This document shows, piece by piece, positions 1 through 8,603 of a DNA stretch of 64,000 nt (positions are counted from its first letter, which is position 1; each line of letters starts with the position of its first letter). The stretch covers positions 372,001 to 436,000 of the forward strand of contig NZ_CANMKO010000002.1 of NCBI RefSeq assembly GCF_947498515.1, read 5' to 3'. A program made the position numbers and the translations under genes. Under the pieces are notes generated by a model. It saw nothing but the letters and a program-made list of their open reading frames with translations. It was not told where the DNA came from and searched no databases. The DNA comes from an uncultured Pelagimonas sp. Lineage in GTDB: Bacteria > Pseudomonadota > Alphaproteobacteria > Rhodobacterales > Rhodobacteraceae.

Positions 1-728
1 TCAAGGATTTTCAAACCCGCCTTGCGAAGCGTTTGAACCGTGCGGCCATCCTCCAATGCGTTGGTGTCTCCCACCACAAAAATCGGGTCGCCGCGCTTTA
101 GGATGGGGGCGATTTTGTCGGTTAGAATGCGCGCTGCCTGTTCCCGTTTGTCCGGGTCGCTGTAGTGGAAGTGGACGTTGTAAACGTGAAAGACCCGCCC
201 CGACGCGTCGCGAAATGTCGCCCAAGAACAATAGTATATCCAAAATTCTTTGAGATGTTGTTCACGGGCGACTTCGGCGGGATCATCAAAATAGAACCAC
301 CCTTGATCCAAGACCGAGATGTGATCTTTGCGATAAAAGATCGGTTGCCGCGTTGGGAAGACCCGCCAATCGCCGCTTCCTGCGACGCCGTATTCCGGAT
401 TCCGGGCCAAAAGCGCATCGCGCGCAAGGTTTAGCGAGCGGTCCGGGCCATCGGTTATGCTCACCATTTCCTGAAAGGCAATGATATCCGCATCCAAGGC
501 CTTGAACGTTGCGTCCAAGGCCCCTTTGCGCCGGTCCCAATCGGCCCGCGACCATGGACCAGTGGCGCGATCAAGCCGGATGAAATGCACATTGTGCGAC
601 GCGATGCGCAAAGCTGCGTCCGATTTGGGCGGTGGAATAGGTGTGGGAGTGTTGGCGGCACAGCCCAAGAGCACACAGGAAAAAGCCAGACAGGCGAGGA
701 CGTGTCTGACTTTTCCAATGTATGTCAT
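1..728 (-). CDS. Endonuclease/exonuclease/phosphatase family lipoprotein, C-terminus cut by window edge
   Basis: The frame opens at an ATG at 728 on the minus strand and reads through position 1 without a stop, so the last part of the protein lies outside the window. Residues 9-23 form a lipoprotein signal ending in LLGC with the acylated Cys at 23. The body shows the motifs of the EEP (DNase I-like) phosphohydrolase fold: an early Asn in SHNVHF, the metal-binding Glu in AFQEM, a YNVHFHY strand, and GDTN near the edge; the final catalytic His would be outside. Substrate cannot be read: family members cut nucleic acids, phosphoinositides or sphingolipids. It starts 44 nt downstream of the ABC ATPase gene on the same strand. 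The fold is well supported, the function not. Confidence 0.8.
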   Translation of the reverse strand, partial: MTYIGKVRHVLACLAFSCVLLGCAANTPTPIPPPKSDAALRIASHNVHFIRLDRATGPWSRADWDRRKGALDATFKALDADIIAFQEMVSITDGPDRSLNLARDALLARNPEYGVAGSGDWRVFPTRQPIFYRKDHISVLDQGWFYFDDPAEVAREQHLKEFWIYYCSWATFRDASGRVFHVYNVHFHYSDPDKREQAARILTDKIAPILKRGDPIFVVGDTNALEDGRTVQTLRKAGLKIL

Positions 729-771
729 CTAAAATACCTTTGGCCGCCGAGGATGTCCGGCAGCCAAATAT

Positions 772-2616
772 TCAATACCCGCTATCTGAAATCAAGACTT
801 TGTGGCCCGGGCTGACCTCTTTGTATTCCGAGGGGCCGGGTTCATAGCCAACGGGATGAATTGGCGATGGGATCGGTTTGAAGTTGAGGTCTTTTTCGGT
901 TTTGCGCTTGCGAGGATCAGCAATCGGAACCGCGCTCATCAGAGCTTTGGTATAGGGGTGTTGCGGGTCTTCGAACACCGCGCGGCGCGGCCCTAGTTCA
1001 ACGATCCGACCCAAATACATGACGCCAACGTGGTGGCTCACCCGTTCGACAACCGCCATATCGTGGCTGATAAAGAGATAGCCAAGGCCGAGCTCCTGCT
1101 GCAGTTCCATCATCAGATTGATGACCTGTGCCTGAACCGAAACATCAAGCGCCGACACTGCTTCGTCGGCGACGATCAGTTTCGGGTTGAGCGCCAAAGC
1201 GCGCGCAATGGCGATCCGCTGGCGTTGACCACCAGACAATTCGTGCGGATAGCGGCGCATAAAGCTGCGCGGCAGTTCCACCCGATCAAACAGATTGGCG
1301 ACGCGGTCATGCAATTCACTTTTGTCATATGAACCATAGTTCAAAAGCGGCTCGGTGATTTGATCCATCAACACCATTTGTGGATTGAGCGAGGCAAAGG
1401 GGTCTTGGAAGATCATCTGCATGTCTTGCCGGACGGTGTGCAATTCCTTGGCGTCCAAGGACATCACATCACAGCAATCAAACTCAACTTGACCCGACTG
1501 CGGCTCCACCAGACGCAGGATCGAACGGCCGGCAGTTGATTTGCCACAGCCAGATTCGCCAACGAGGCTTAATGTTTGACCTTTGTTGATAGTGAACGAC
1601 AGATCTTCGACCGCGTGGACATTGGCGACGGTGCGTCGGAAGAACCCACCCTTGACCGGAAAGCGCGTCGTCAGGTTTTTGACCGTCAGGATCACCTCAT
1701 CGCTGCCTTTGATCGGCACCGGGTTGTGATCCTCTTGGCCGACAAGACGCATCGGTTCGGGAAGGTCTTTGCCGGTCATTTCACCAAGCTTGGGAACCGC
1801 TGCCAAGAGCGCTTGAGTATATGGATGCTGGGGGTTTTCGAAGATTTCTTCGACGGTGCCCTCTTCGACCTTGTTGCCGCGGAACATGACAACCACACGG
1901 TCGGCCATTTGCGCCACAACCGCCATATCATGGGTGATGAACATCACCGCCGTGCCGGTTTCGCGTTTCAACCGGTCCATCAGTGCCAATATTTCCGCCT
2001 GAATGGTCACGTCTAGGGCCGTGGTCGGTTCATCCGCGATCAACAGGCGCGGTTTACAGGCCATGGCCATGGCAATCACCACCCGCTGTCGCATACCCCC
2101 CGACAGTTCGTGCGGATATTGGGTTAGACGACGCTCGGGCTCAGGGATGCGTACTTCGCGCAAAAGTTCGAGCGCGCGTTCGGTGGCCTGAGCTTTGCTC
2201 ATGCCACGATGCACGCGCAACCCTTCGGTCAATTGGCGGCCAACGGTGAACACCGGGTTCAGCGCGGTCATCGGTTCTTGAAAGATCATCCCGATCTCGT
2301 CGCCGCGAATCCCCCGCATTTTGTCTTGGTCGACCTCGGTCAGGTCGATAACCCCGCCCTCACGGCGATCAAAAAGCAGGCGACCGCCTGAAATTTCACC
2401 ACCGCCATATTCAACCAATCGCATCAAAGACAGCGAGGAAACCGATTTTCCGGACCCCGATTCGCCAACAACACAGACGGTTTCGCCCGACCCGACTTCA
2501 AACGAAACATCCTCGACCCCAAGGACAGGTCCGTCCTTAGTTTGAAACTCAACCCGCAGTTTTTCTATGCGGGCGATAGGACCTGTGTTGGTGGCCTCGG
2601 GGGCTGCATCAAGCAT
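772..2616 (-). CDS. Peptide ABC transporter, fused two-domain ATP-binding protein
   Basis: 614 residues with two complete ABC cassettes in tandem, equivalent to DppD and DppF fused. Cassette 1 has Walker A GESGSGKS at residues 51-58, signature LSGGMRQR and Walker [11 protein letters not shown]. Cassette 2 has Walker A GESGCGKS, signature LSGGQRQR and Walker [11 protein letters not shown], where Ala replaces the usual Pro. Each half ends in the oligopeptide/dipeptide ABC C-terminal extension ([12 protein letters not shown] and [11 protein letters not shown]). It would energise import through the two permeases encoded divergently at 4718-6686. The ATG at 2616 has a GGAG eight bases upstream. 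The shared 280-bp gap to the binding-protein gene probably holds both promoters. Confidence 0.95.
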   Translation of the reverse strand: MLDAAPEATNTGPIARIEKLRVEFQTKDGPVLGVEDVSFEVGSGETVCVVGESGSGKSVSSLSLMRLVEYGGGEISGGRLLFDRREGGVIDLTEVDQDKMRGIRGDEIGMIFQEPMTALNPVFTVGRQLTEGLRVHRGMSKAQATERALELLREVRIPEPERRLTQYPHELSGGMRQRVVIAMAMACKPRLLIADEPTTALDVTIQAEILALMDRLKRETGTAVMFITHDMAVVAQMADRVVVMFRGNKVEEGTVEEIFENPQHPYTQALLAAVPKLGEMTGKDLPEPMRLVGQEDHNPVPIKGSDEVILTVKNLTTRFPVKGGFFRRTVANVHAVEDLSFTINKGQTLSLVGESGCGKSTAGRSILRLVEPQSGQVEFDCCDVMSLDAKELHTVRQDMQMIFQDPFASLNPQMVLMDQITEPLLNYGSYDKSELHDRVANLFDRVELPRSFMRRYPHELSGGQRQRIAIARALALNPKLIVADEAVSALDVSVQAQVINLMMELQQELGLGYLFISHDMAVVERVSHHVGVMYLGRIVELGPRRAVFEDPQHPYTKALMSAVPIADPRKRKTEKDLNFKPIPSPIHPVGYEPGPSEYKEVSPGHKVLISDSGY

Positions 2617-2896
2617 GGTTAGCGCTCCAATTTCATTTGGGTGCCAAGGCTAGTGCCTGTGTCGACAAAGTGTAAACCCCTGCAAAACTTTTTCCGCAGA
2701 TGCCGATACGTTTCACAAACGCAGCCCTTGCAATTTGCCAGACTTCTGTTTTCGATGTTGCGTAGTGTGGGTTCGGTTTGTGCATATTTTTTGGGCAATT
2801 GCTTGCGGTTGCGTTCGGAGGGTGCCAATCTCGAACCCATTAATCAATGTGGACAGGGTCATCAAAGAACCTTGCCCAAACAACATGGAGAGTGAC

Positions 2897-4594
2897 ATGA
2901 AACTCAAGTCTTTGATGCTTGGGGCCGCGGCATCGTTCGCACTGGCCCCTGCTGCATTCGCGGAACGCGGCGGCGATGGCGAAGTCAAAATCATTTATTG
3001 GCAGGCCCCGTCGATATTGAACCCGTTCCTGTCGGGCGGCACCAAGGACGTGGAATCAGCTTCGATGATTATCGAACCGCTGGCGCGCTATAACGAAAAA
3101 GGCGAGCTGGTCCCTTGGCTGGTGAACGAAGTGCCTACCGTGGCCAATGGCGGCGTAAGCGAAGATTTGACGTCGATCACTTGGAAGCTGACACCCGGCA
3201 TCACATGGTCTGACGGGTCTGCTTTCACTTCGGCGGATGTTGCGTTTACCTACGAATATTGCTCGCACCCAGAGGGTGGTTGCGCCCAGTTGACCAAATT
3301 CGAAGGTGTGAAATCGGTTGAAACACCAGACGACACCACCGTCGTCATCACCTTCGAAAGCCCAACGCCCAACCCATATGGCCCCTTTGTCGGCGGCGAG
3401 AGCCCGATCCTGCAAAAAGCCCAGTTTGCATCCTGCCTGGGTGCCGCGTCATCGACCTGCACCGAGCAGAACTTTAACCCAATCGGCACTGGCCCGTTTG
3501 TGGTTGATGAGTTCAAGCCAAATGACGTGATCGTCATGTCCGCCAACCAAAACTACCGCGTGGCTGACAAGCCAGCCTTCGCCAAAGTGACCTTTAAAGG
3601 TGGCGGATCCGCGGCGGCATCGGGCACGGCCGTTATGGAAACAGGCGAATTTGACTACGCTTGGAACCTTCAGCTGGCACCCGACGTAATTGCTAAAATG
3701 CAAGAAGGCGGCAAAGGCACACCGGTTGCGGGCTTTGGCCCATTGCTTGAGCGCATCATGCTCAACAACACCAACCCATCGCCCGATTTGGGCCCGGATG
3801 AGCGCTCGGTTATCCGTCCTCACCCGTTCCTGAGCGATCCTGCGGTTTACAAAGCCATGTCCATGGCCATCGACCGCCCATTGCTGGTCGAAGTTGGTTA
3901 CGGCCAAGCGGGTCGCGTATCTTGCTCTTGGGTTCCGGCCCCAGAAGCATTCGCAATCGACGTTGAAGGCTGTGACGTTCAGGACATCGCAGGTGCCAAC
4001 AAAATGCTCGACGATGCAGGTATCGTCGACACCGATGGTGACGGCATCCGCGAAAAAGACGGTGTGCCTCTCAGCATTCTGTACCAGACCTCGACCAACG
4101 CCGTGCGTCAGGATTTCCAAGCTCTGATCAAAGAGTGGTGGGGCGAAATCGGCATGGAAGTCGAACTGCGCAACATCGACGGTTCGGTCTTCTTTGGTGG
4201 GGATGCAGGTTCGCCTGACACCTTCCAGAAGTTCTATGCCGACGTTGAAATGTACGCCAACACCTTTAACGGCACCGATCCTCAGGCTTACCTGGGCAAC
4301 GGCCTGTGCGACAAAGCTCCTCGTCCAGACAGCCAGTGGCAGGGTGAGAACATCTCGCGCTTCTGCTCCGAAGAGTTTGACGCCTTGCACGCCAAACTGT
4401 CGGCAACCGCCGATATGGCCGAGCGTTCGCGCATCGGTAAAGAGCTGGGCACCATCGCCTTTGAACAAGGTATGATGATCCCACTCGTTCACCGTGGCCG
4501 TCTCTCGGCGCACTCCAACTCTTTGGGTGGTGTTGTGCTGAACGTTTGGGACAGCGAACTGTGGAACGTTGCCGATTGGCACCGTATTAAGTAA
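2897..4594 (+). CDS. Peptide ABC transporter substrate-binding protein (SBP family 5)
   Basis: 565-residue periplasmic binding protein. An N-terminal signal peptide ends at AAFA near residue 22. The mature part has the family 5 architecture of dipeptide/oligopeptide binders: SILNPFLSGG, a WSDG segment, NPIGTGPFVV, AMSMAIDRPLL and a closing WNVADWHRI. The start at 2897 is preferred over the in-frame ATG at 2885 because GGAG lies six bases upstream of 2897 and the signal peptide then starts correctly. It is the first gene of the plus-strand operon and is followed by a terminator hairpin, so it is probably made in excess over the permeases. Ligand (di-, oligopeptide or other) cannot be decided. 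Confidence 0.93.
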   Translation: MKLKSLMLGAAASFALAPAAFAERGGDGEVKIIYWQAPSILNPFLSGGTKDVESASMIIEPLARYNEKGELVPWLVNEVPTVANGGVSEDLTSITWKLTPGITWSDGSAFTSADVAFTYEYCSHPEGGCAQLTKFEGVKSVETPDDTTVVITFESPTPNPYGPFVGGESPILQKAQFASCLGAASSTCTEQNFNPIGTGPFVVDEFKPNDVIVMSANQNYRVADKPAFAKVTFKGGGSAAASGTAVMETGEFDYAWNLQLAPDVIAKMQEGGKGTPVAGFGPLLERIMLNNTNPSPDLGPDERSVIRPHPFLSDPAVYKAMSMAIDRPLLVEVGYGQAGRVSCSWVPAPEAFAIDVEGCDVQDIAGANKMLDDAGIVDTDGDGIREKDGVPLSILYQTSTNAVRQDFQALIKEWWGEIGMEVELRNIDGSVFFGGDAGSPDTFQKFYADVEMYANTFNGTDPQAYLGNGLCDKAPRPDSQWQGENISRFCSEEFDALHAKLSATADMAERSRIGKELGTIAFEQGMMIPLVHRGRLSAHSNSLGGVVLNVWDSELWNVADWHRIK

Positions 4595-4603
4595 TACGAC
4601 TTT

Positions 4604-4641
4604 GGGTGCCGCAGGAAACTGCGGCACCCGCTTTCGTTTTC
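4604..4641 (+). terminator. Hairpin after the binding-protein gene
   Basis: A perfect 11-bp stem, GGGTGCCGCAG / CTGCGGCACCC, closes a GAAA tetraloop and is followed by CTTTCGTTTTC. It starts 10 bases after the binding-protein stop and lies 76 bases ahead of the first permease start. In importer operons such a hairpin commonly stops part of the transcripts and stabilises the upstream message; here that is inferred. Confidence 0.8.
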
Positions 4642-4717
4642 AAGTGATGGGCTGGTGCACACCCGCCCTTCTCGCAAGGACCCAAATCCCAATGAAACTT
4701 ATGATCCGAGGCGCCGC

Positions 4718-5725
4718 ATGCTGACATATGCCATCAGGCGGTTGTTCCTATCTATTCCGACGCTTCTGTTCATCAGTTTCGTCATCTTCATGCTGCTCCA
4801 GCTGGCCCCGGGCGACCCGATGGCCCAGGTGCCGCTGACTGTCCCACCAGAAGTAAAACAGAAGATGCGCGAAGCGCTTGGTGTGGGGGAACCCGCCCTT
4901 GTTCAATACTGGAAATGGCTGGTTCAGGTCTTTTGGATCGAACCGCAAGTCGCCATTGACGCCATGTTCGGCACCAATTGGTCCGAAGGCAAACAACGTG
5001 TGATCAGCTGGCAGACCCGGTCGCCGGTGATGGACATCGTAATCCAGCGTATCCCCCAGACCCTGTGGGTTGTGGGTGTGGCCTATGTGGTTGCGATCCT
5101 GATCGCCCTGCCCATCGGTATCTATTCGGCCTATCGTCAGTATTCGGTCTTTGATCAGGCCGGGACTTTTGTGACGATGATCGGCTTTTCTATCCCACCG
5201 TTCTTTACCGGCCCGCTGCTGATTGTGATCTTTTCGGTGCAATTGGGATGGTTCCCGTCGATCTATGACACCACCCATGTGGTCAATGATTGGGCAAGCT
5301 TCAAAGAACAGCTGCAACAGATGATCATGCCGGTCATGGTTCTTGCGTTGCAGATCACTGCGATGCTCAGCCGCTACATGCGTGCCTCGATGCTTGATAA
5401 CCTTGGCCAAGATTACGTGCGCACCGCCCGCGCCAAGGGGTTGAGCGAGAGCGCCGTGGTTCTTGTCCACGTGCTGCGCAATTCCATGATCCCGGTTGTG
5501 ACCGTGATTGCCCTTGGTATTCCGTCGATCTTTGGCGGCGCAATCATCACCGAAAACGTGTTCAAGGTGAACGGCATCGGCCAGCTGTTGTTGACCTGGC
5601 TCTTTGCCAACGACCTTCCCGGTGTTATGACCCTGACCTTTATCTTTGCCGTGCTCATCGTGCTCTTCAACCTGATTGCAGACATCCTCTACGGCCTGCT
5701 CGACCCGAGGATCCGCTATGACTGA
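4718..5725 (+). CDS. Peptide ABC transporter permease (DppB type)
   Basis: 335-residue inner-membrane permease with about six membrane segments. The N-terminus (LTYAIRRLFLSIPTLLFISF) and the TM-PTLL-APGDP pattern are those of DppB/OppB proteins. The EAA loop that docks on the ATPase is near RTARAKGLSESAVVLVHVLR, and the C-terminus LLDPRIRYD is also typical. A large periplasmic insertion between TM1 and TM2 (MFGTNWSEGKQRVISW) is normal for this subgroup. The ATG at 4718 has GAGG six bases upstream; in-frame upstream starts lack this. The 3' end overlaps the next permease start by 8 nt, indicating translational coupling. Confidence 0.93.
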   Translation: MLTYAIRRLFLSIPTLLFISFVIFMLLQLAPGDPMAQVPLTVPPEVKQKMREALGVGEPALVQYWKWLVQVFWIEPQVAIDAMFGTNWSEGKQRVISWQTRSPVMDIVIQRIPQTLWVVGVAYVVAILIALPIGIYSAYRQYSVFDQAGTFVTMIGFSIPPFFTGPLLIVIFSVQLGWFPSIYDTTHVVNDWASFKEQLQQMIMPVMVLALQITAMLSRYMRASMLDNLGQDYVRTARAKGLSESAVVLVHVLRNSMIPVVTVIALGIPSIFGGAIITENVFKVNGIGQLLLTWLFANDLPGVMTLTFIFAVLIVLFNLIADILYGLLDPRIRYD

Positions 5726-6686
5726 GACCATTGCCCCAATCGAAGCCCTGAAAGACAAAGGCCCGGACAAACCGCCACGGTCCCGTTGGAAAGATGTCTG
5801 GGACCAGTTCAAAAAGCACAAAGGCGCGATGTTCGGTCTTGGCTTCTTGATGTTCATCACTTTGGCCGTGCTAATTGGCCCGTTCCTGTGGGATGCTGAT
5901 CCGCAAAAGATCGACATCCGCAACAAGAACATGCGCCCGATCTATACGGCGATCTGGGATGGTGATGCCAAAGTTGGTTGGAACAAACCATTGGGTTCAG
6001 ATCAACTGGGCCGCGATCAAATGGCGCAAATCCTCTCGGGTGGGCGTGCGTCGATGGCGGTTGGCTGGGCGGCGATGGTGCTGTCTCTGCTGATTGGCAC
6101 CGCGATTGGTGTGGCTGCGGGCTTTTACAAAAAGCTTGATGGCCTGCTGATGCGCACCACAGATTTGTTTCTGGCGCTGCCGGTATTGCCGCTCTTGTTG
6201 CTGGCGGTGACCTTGTTCCGACAACCGCTCACGTCGACCTTTGGGCCCGAAGGCGGGATGTTTATCCTGATCGTATCGATTATCGCGGTGACCTCTTGGA
6301 TGCCGACCGCGCGGATTGTGCGTGGTGATGTTCTGGCGATCAAAGAGCGCGAGTTTGTTCTGGCGGCGCGCTCGATTGGTACCCTGCCCGGCAAGATCAT
6401 CCGCCGTCACCTGTTGCCCAACGTGCTGTCGCCGATTCTGGTGTCGGCGGCTTTGGGTCTGGCAACGGCGATCATCACCGAAAGCGCGCTCAGCTTCCTT
6501 GGCGTTGGCTTCCCGTCTGACTTCCCCACATGGGGCAAGATGCTCGCCGATGCTGTGGTGCGGATGGAGGAATACCCCGAGCGGGTTCTGCTCCCCGGTA
6601 TTGCGATTTCTTTGACGGTTCTATCGGTGAACTACTTGGGTGATGGCTTGCGCGACGCGCTCGACCCGCGCATTCGCGGACGCTAA
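5718..6686 (+). CDS. Peptide ABC transporter permease (DppC type)
   Basis: 322-residue second permease of the importer. The cytoplasmic N-terminus is followed by OppC-like TM1 (KGAMFGLGFLMFI), the periplasmic stretch ending in PLGSDQLGRDQ that marks DppC/OppC, a permease core, and the C-terminal DGLRDALDPRIRGR. The EAA region is LAARSIGTLPGKIIRRHLLP. The ATG at 5718 overlaps the preceding gene's stop by 8 nt. It is the last gene of the operon and is followed by a short terminator-like hairpin. Confidence 0.93.
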   Translation: MTETIAPIEALKDKGPDKPPRSRWKDVWDQFKKHKGAMFGLGFLMFITLAVLIGPFLWDADPQKIDIRNKNMRPIYTAIWDGDAKVGWNKPLGSDQLGRDQMAQILSGGRASMAVGWAAMVLSLLIGTAIGVAAGFYKKLDGLLMRTTDLFLALPVLPLLLLAVTLFRQPLTSTFGPEGGMFILIVSIIAVTSWMPTARIVRGDVLAIKEREFVLAARSIGTLPGKIIRRHLLPNVLSPILVSAALGLATAIITESALSFLGVGFPSDFPTWGKMLADAVVRMEEYPERVLLPGIAISLTVLSVNYLGDGLRDALDPRIRGR

Positions 6687-6709
6687 CACCCCTTGACATA
6701 GATGAATAT

Positions 6710-6734
6710 GGGCGGCCCTTGGGTCGCCCTTTTC
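6710..6734 (+). terminator. Terminator of the peptide importer operon
   Basis: GGGCGGCCC and GGGTCGCCC can pair with one G-T wobble and a very tight loop, followed by CTTTTCTTT. It begins 24 bases after the DppC stop. The loop is too small for the full stem, so the inner pairs would open. Confidence 0.55.
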
Positions 6735-6828
6735 TTTGCCCTTCTCCCAGTGACAATGGACATCCTTTTGGCTGGAGCTCGCCCCAATGTTCGCTTATTG
6801 TTCTTCATAAATTTAGTGGGAGGATACT

Positions 6829-7221
6829 ATGATCAAGGGAAGTTGTTGCTGCGGAGCCATTCAGATTGAGCTGGCCGCGCCACCGTCGATGTTGGGCAAA
6901 TGCCATTGCACGCGCTGTCGCAAACTTGGGGTTGGTGACCTTGTCTTTGTCAAAAAGGCCGATCTGACGCTTTTGCAAGGCCGTGAGGCGATAACAGTGT
7001 TTGAACCAACTGAAGCCTACACATACAGGCGATGTTTTTGTAAAATCTGCGGCACGGGCCTTGGTGAGATCCTGTCAGATGACGAAAGCTTTCCAATCTC
7101 GGCACATGTGTTGGATGACGAGATCACCCTGCCGGTCAAATTCCATGAGTTCACTTCCGAAAAACCCGAGTGGTCGGCGATTGGCGATGACGCACCGCAA
7201 TTCACCCATCATCCGGGGTGA
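6829..7221 (+). CDS. GFA family (CENP-V/GFA domain) zinc protein
   Basis: 130 residues with the full cysteine pattern of the glutathione-dependent formaldehyde-activating (GFA) fold: GSCCCGAIQIE at the N-terminus, GKCHCTRCRK around residue 25 and FCKICGT near residue 70, which bind structural and catalytic zinc. Some family members condense formaldehyde with glutathione, but most have no known substrate, so only the fold is assigned. GGGAGGATACT gives a good ribosome site before the ATG at 6829. It appears to be a single-gene unit between the importer operon and the YeeE gene. Confidence 0.88.
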   Translation: MIKGSCCCGAIQIELAAPPSMLGKCHCTRCRKLGVGDLVFVKKADLTLLQGREAITVFEPTEAYTYRRCFCKICGTGLGEILSDDESFPISAHVLDDEITLPVKFHEFTSEKPEWSAIGDDAPQFTHHPG

Positions 7222-7429
7222 CAGATAAATAAGGATGCAGGCGGTTACGCTTGCGTCCAGACCGAAACCTTTGACCTTGCCAACACCTCAACCGCAGAAC
7301 AGTCCTCCTGCAAAAACCCAGAATAACAGAACTCCATCCCGACAAACATGCGAATGCGTGCATGGAAGGCGCTTGCCAAAGCGATTTTTGACCGTCAAAC
7401 GGAACGCTGTTCCAAACCCGGAGACCGTC

Positions 7430-8479
7430 ATGTTCGAATCGCTTGGCTTTGAAGAGCTGACTGCACCACAGGTTGCAGTCTATTTCGCCTTGATCCTAGG
7501 GGCGCTTTTTGGCGTGTTGGCAGAGCGCACCAAATTCTGTTTTCGCCGCGGTTTGGTCGGTGAAGATCGCAGACAAGCGATGGGTGTTTGGATGACCGCC
7601 CTTGCCGTGGCCATCATCGGCACCCAAGGTGCCGTTGCTGCCGAGCTGATTGCCTTTGATGAGCATCGTTTCATGGCCTCCGAACTCCCCTATGTCGCGA
7701 TCCTGATCGGTGGGGCGATGTTTGGCGCTGGGATGATCCTGACACGCGGCTGTGCTTCGCGCCTGACGGTCCTGTCCGCAACTGGCAACCTGCGTGCCTT
7801 TGGCGTTTTGGTCCTCTTTGCCATCGTCGCCCATGCGACACTCAAAGGGGCCTTGGCCCCGGTGCGTACGGCTCTGACCGGCATCACCTATGACATGGGC
7901 GACGCTATTAGTCTTGCCGCGCTTCCCGGTGGGGCGTTGGTCTGGTCCGGCGTGATCGCCTTGGCCGCTCTGGCCATTGGCCTGCGCTCTGGCAACCGTC
8001 CAACCACCCTGATCCTCGCGGCTCTGCTCGGCGCGCTTGTGCCGCTCGGCTGGGTTGGAACCGGCTACATCCTTTATGATGACTTCGACCCAGTCGCGAT
8101 GGAAAGCCTCGCCTTCACCTCGCCTTGGACGGACACATTGTTCTGGACGGTCGCCGCCTCCTCCATTCCTGCCAACTTCGGCCTTGGCCTGATTGGCGGC
8201 ACCTTGTTGGGGAGTTTTCTCTCCGCCGCCGCCGGTCGTCGCTTGGCTTGGCAGAGCTTTGGCAATGCGCCCGAAACCCTACGCTATATGGCCGGTGCGG
8301 TTCTGATGGGCTTGGGTGGCGTGCTGGCGGGAGGGTGCACCATTGGTGCCGGTCTCTCCGGTATTCCAACGCTATCCGTTGCCGCCCTGCTCACACTTGC
8401 GGCAATCACAGCCGGGGCTTTGGCGACAAACGCAGCACTGTCCCGCTCCACTCAAGCAGCGGCGGTTCCCGCGGAGTAA
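7430..8479 (+). CDS. YeeE/YedE family sulfur transporter
   Basis: 349-residue polytopic membrane protein with about nine segments. It carries the three conserved cysteine motifs of the YeeE/YedE (TsuA-like) family: KFCFRRG near residue 37, TRGCASRL in the middle and GGCTIGAGLSG near the C-terminus, which in characterised members pass thiosulfate or related sulfur species. The open frame extends upstream to 7235, but GGAG six bases before the ATG at 7430 and the start of the first membrane segment support 7430. No partner TusA-like or rhodanese gene is adjacent, so the transported species is not clear. Confidence 0.88.
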   Translation: MFESLGFEELTAPQVAVYFALILGALFGVLAERTKFCFRRGLVGEDRRQAMGVWMTALAVAIIGTQGAVAAELIAFDEHRFMASELPYVAILIGGAMFGAGMILTRGCASRLTVLSATGNLRAFGVLVLFAIVAHATLKGALAPVRTALTGITYDMGDAISLAALPGGALVWSGVIALAALAIGLRSGNRPTTLILAALLGALVPLGWVGTGYILYDDFDPVAMESLAFTSPWTDTLFWTVAASSIPANFGLGLIGGTLLGSFLSAAAGRRLAWQSFGNAPETLRYMAGAVLMGLGGVLAGGCTIGAGLSGIPTLSVAALLTLAAITAGALATNAALSRSTQAAAVPAE

Positions 8480-8504
8480 CCCGCCAAAGCTTCTTCTTTC
8501 CCTA

Positions 8505-8552
8505 AATATCCCGGGGGTCCGCGCCTTGGCGCGCAGGGGGCTGGCCCCCTTC
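8505..8552. repeat. GC-rich extragenic hairpin element between convergent genes
   Basis: TATCCCGGGGGTCCGCGCC begins a stretch with two nested inverted repeats: GCGCC/GGCGC at 8521-8532 and GGGGGCTGGCCCCC at 8536-8549, flanked by CTTCC. It lies between the convergent YeeE and DUF3422 genes. I recall similar CCCGGGGG...CCCCCTTCC blocks from Rhodobacterales intergenic regions, so it is probably a family-specific extragenic repeat that also terminates transcription; the recall is not checked. Confidence 0.5.
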
Positions 8553-8603
8553 CCCAACATCCAGGCCACGGCTTCACTAGAAACCTAAACCCAAAGCCAC
8601 CCG

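Noticed and set aside
3449-4627. 392-codon frame on minus antisense to the peptide-binding protein gene
   Set aside because: It overlaps a clear SBP gene on the other strand; composition (His/Val/Gly-rich) is a codon-bias shadow, with no ribosome site.
4748-5932. 394-codon frame on minus antisense to the permease genes
   Set aside because: Shadow of the permease reading frames, full of His, Asp and Gln, no domain.
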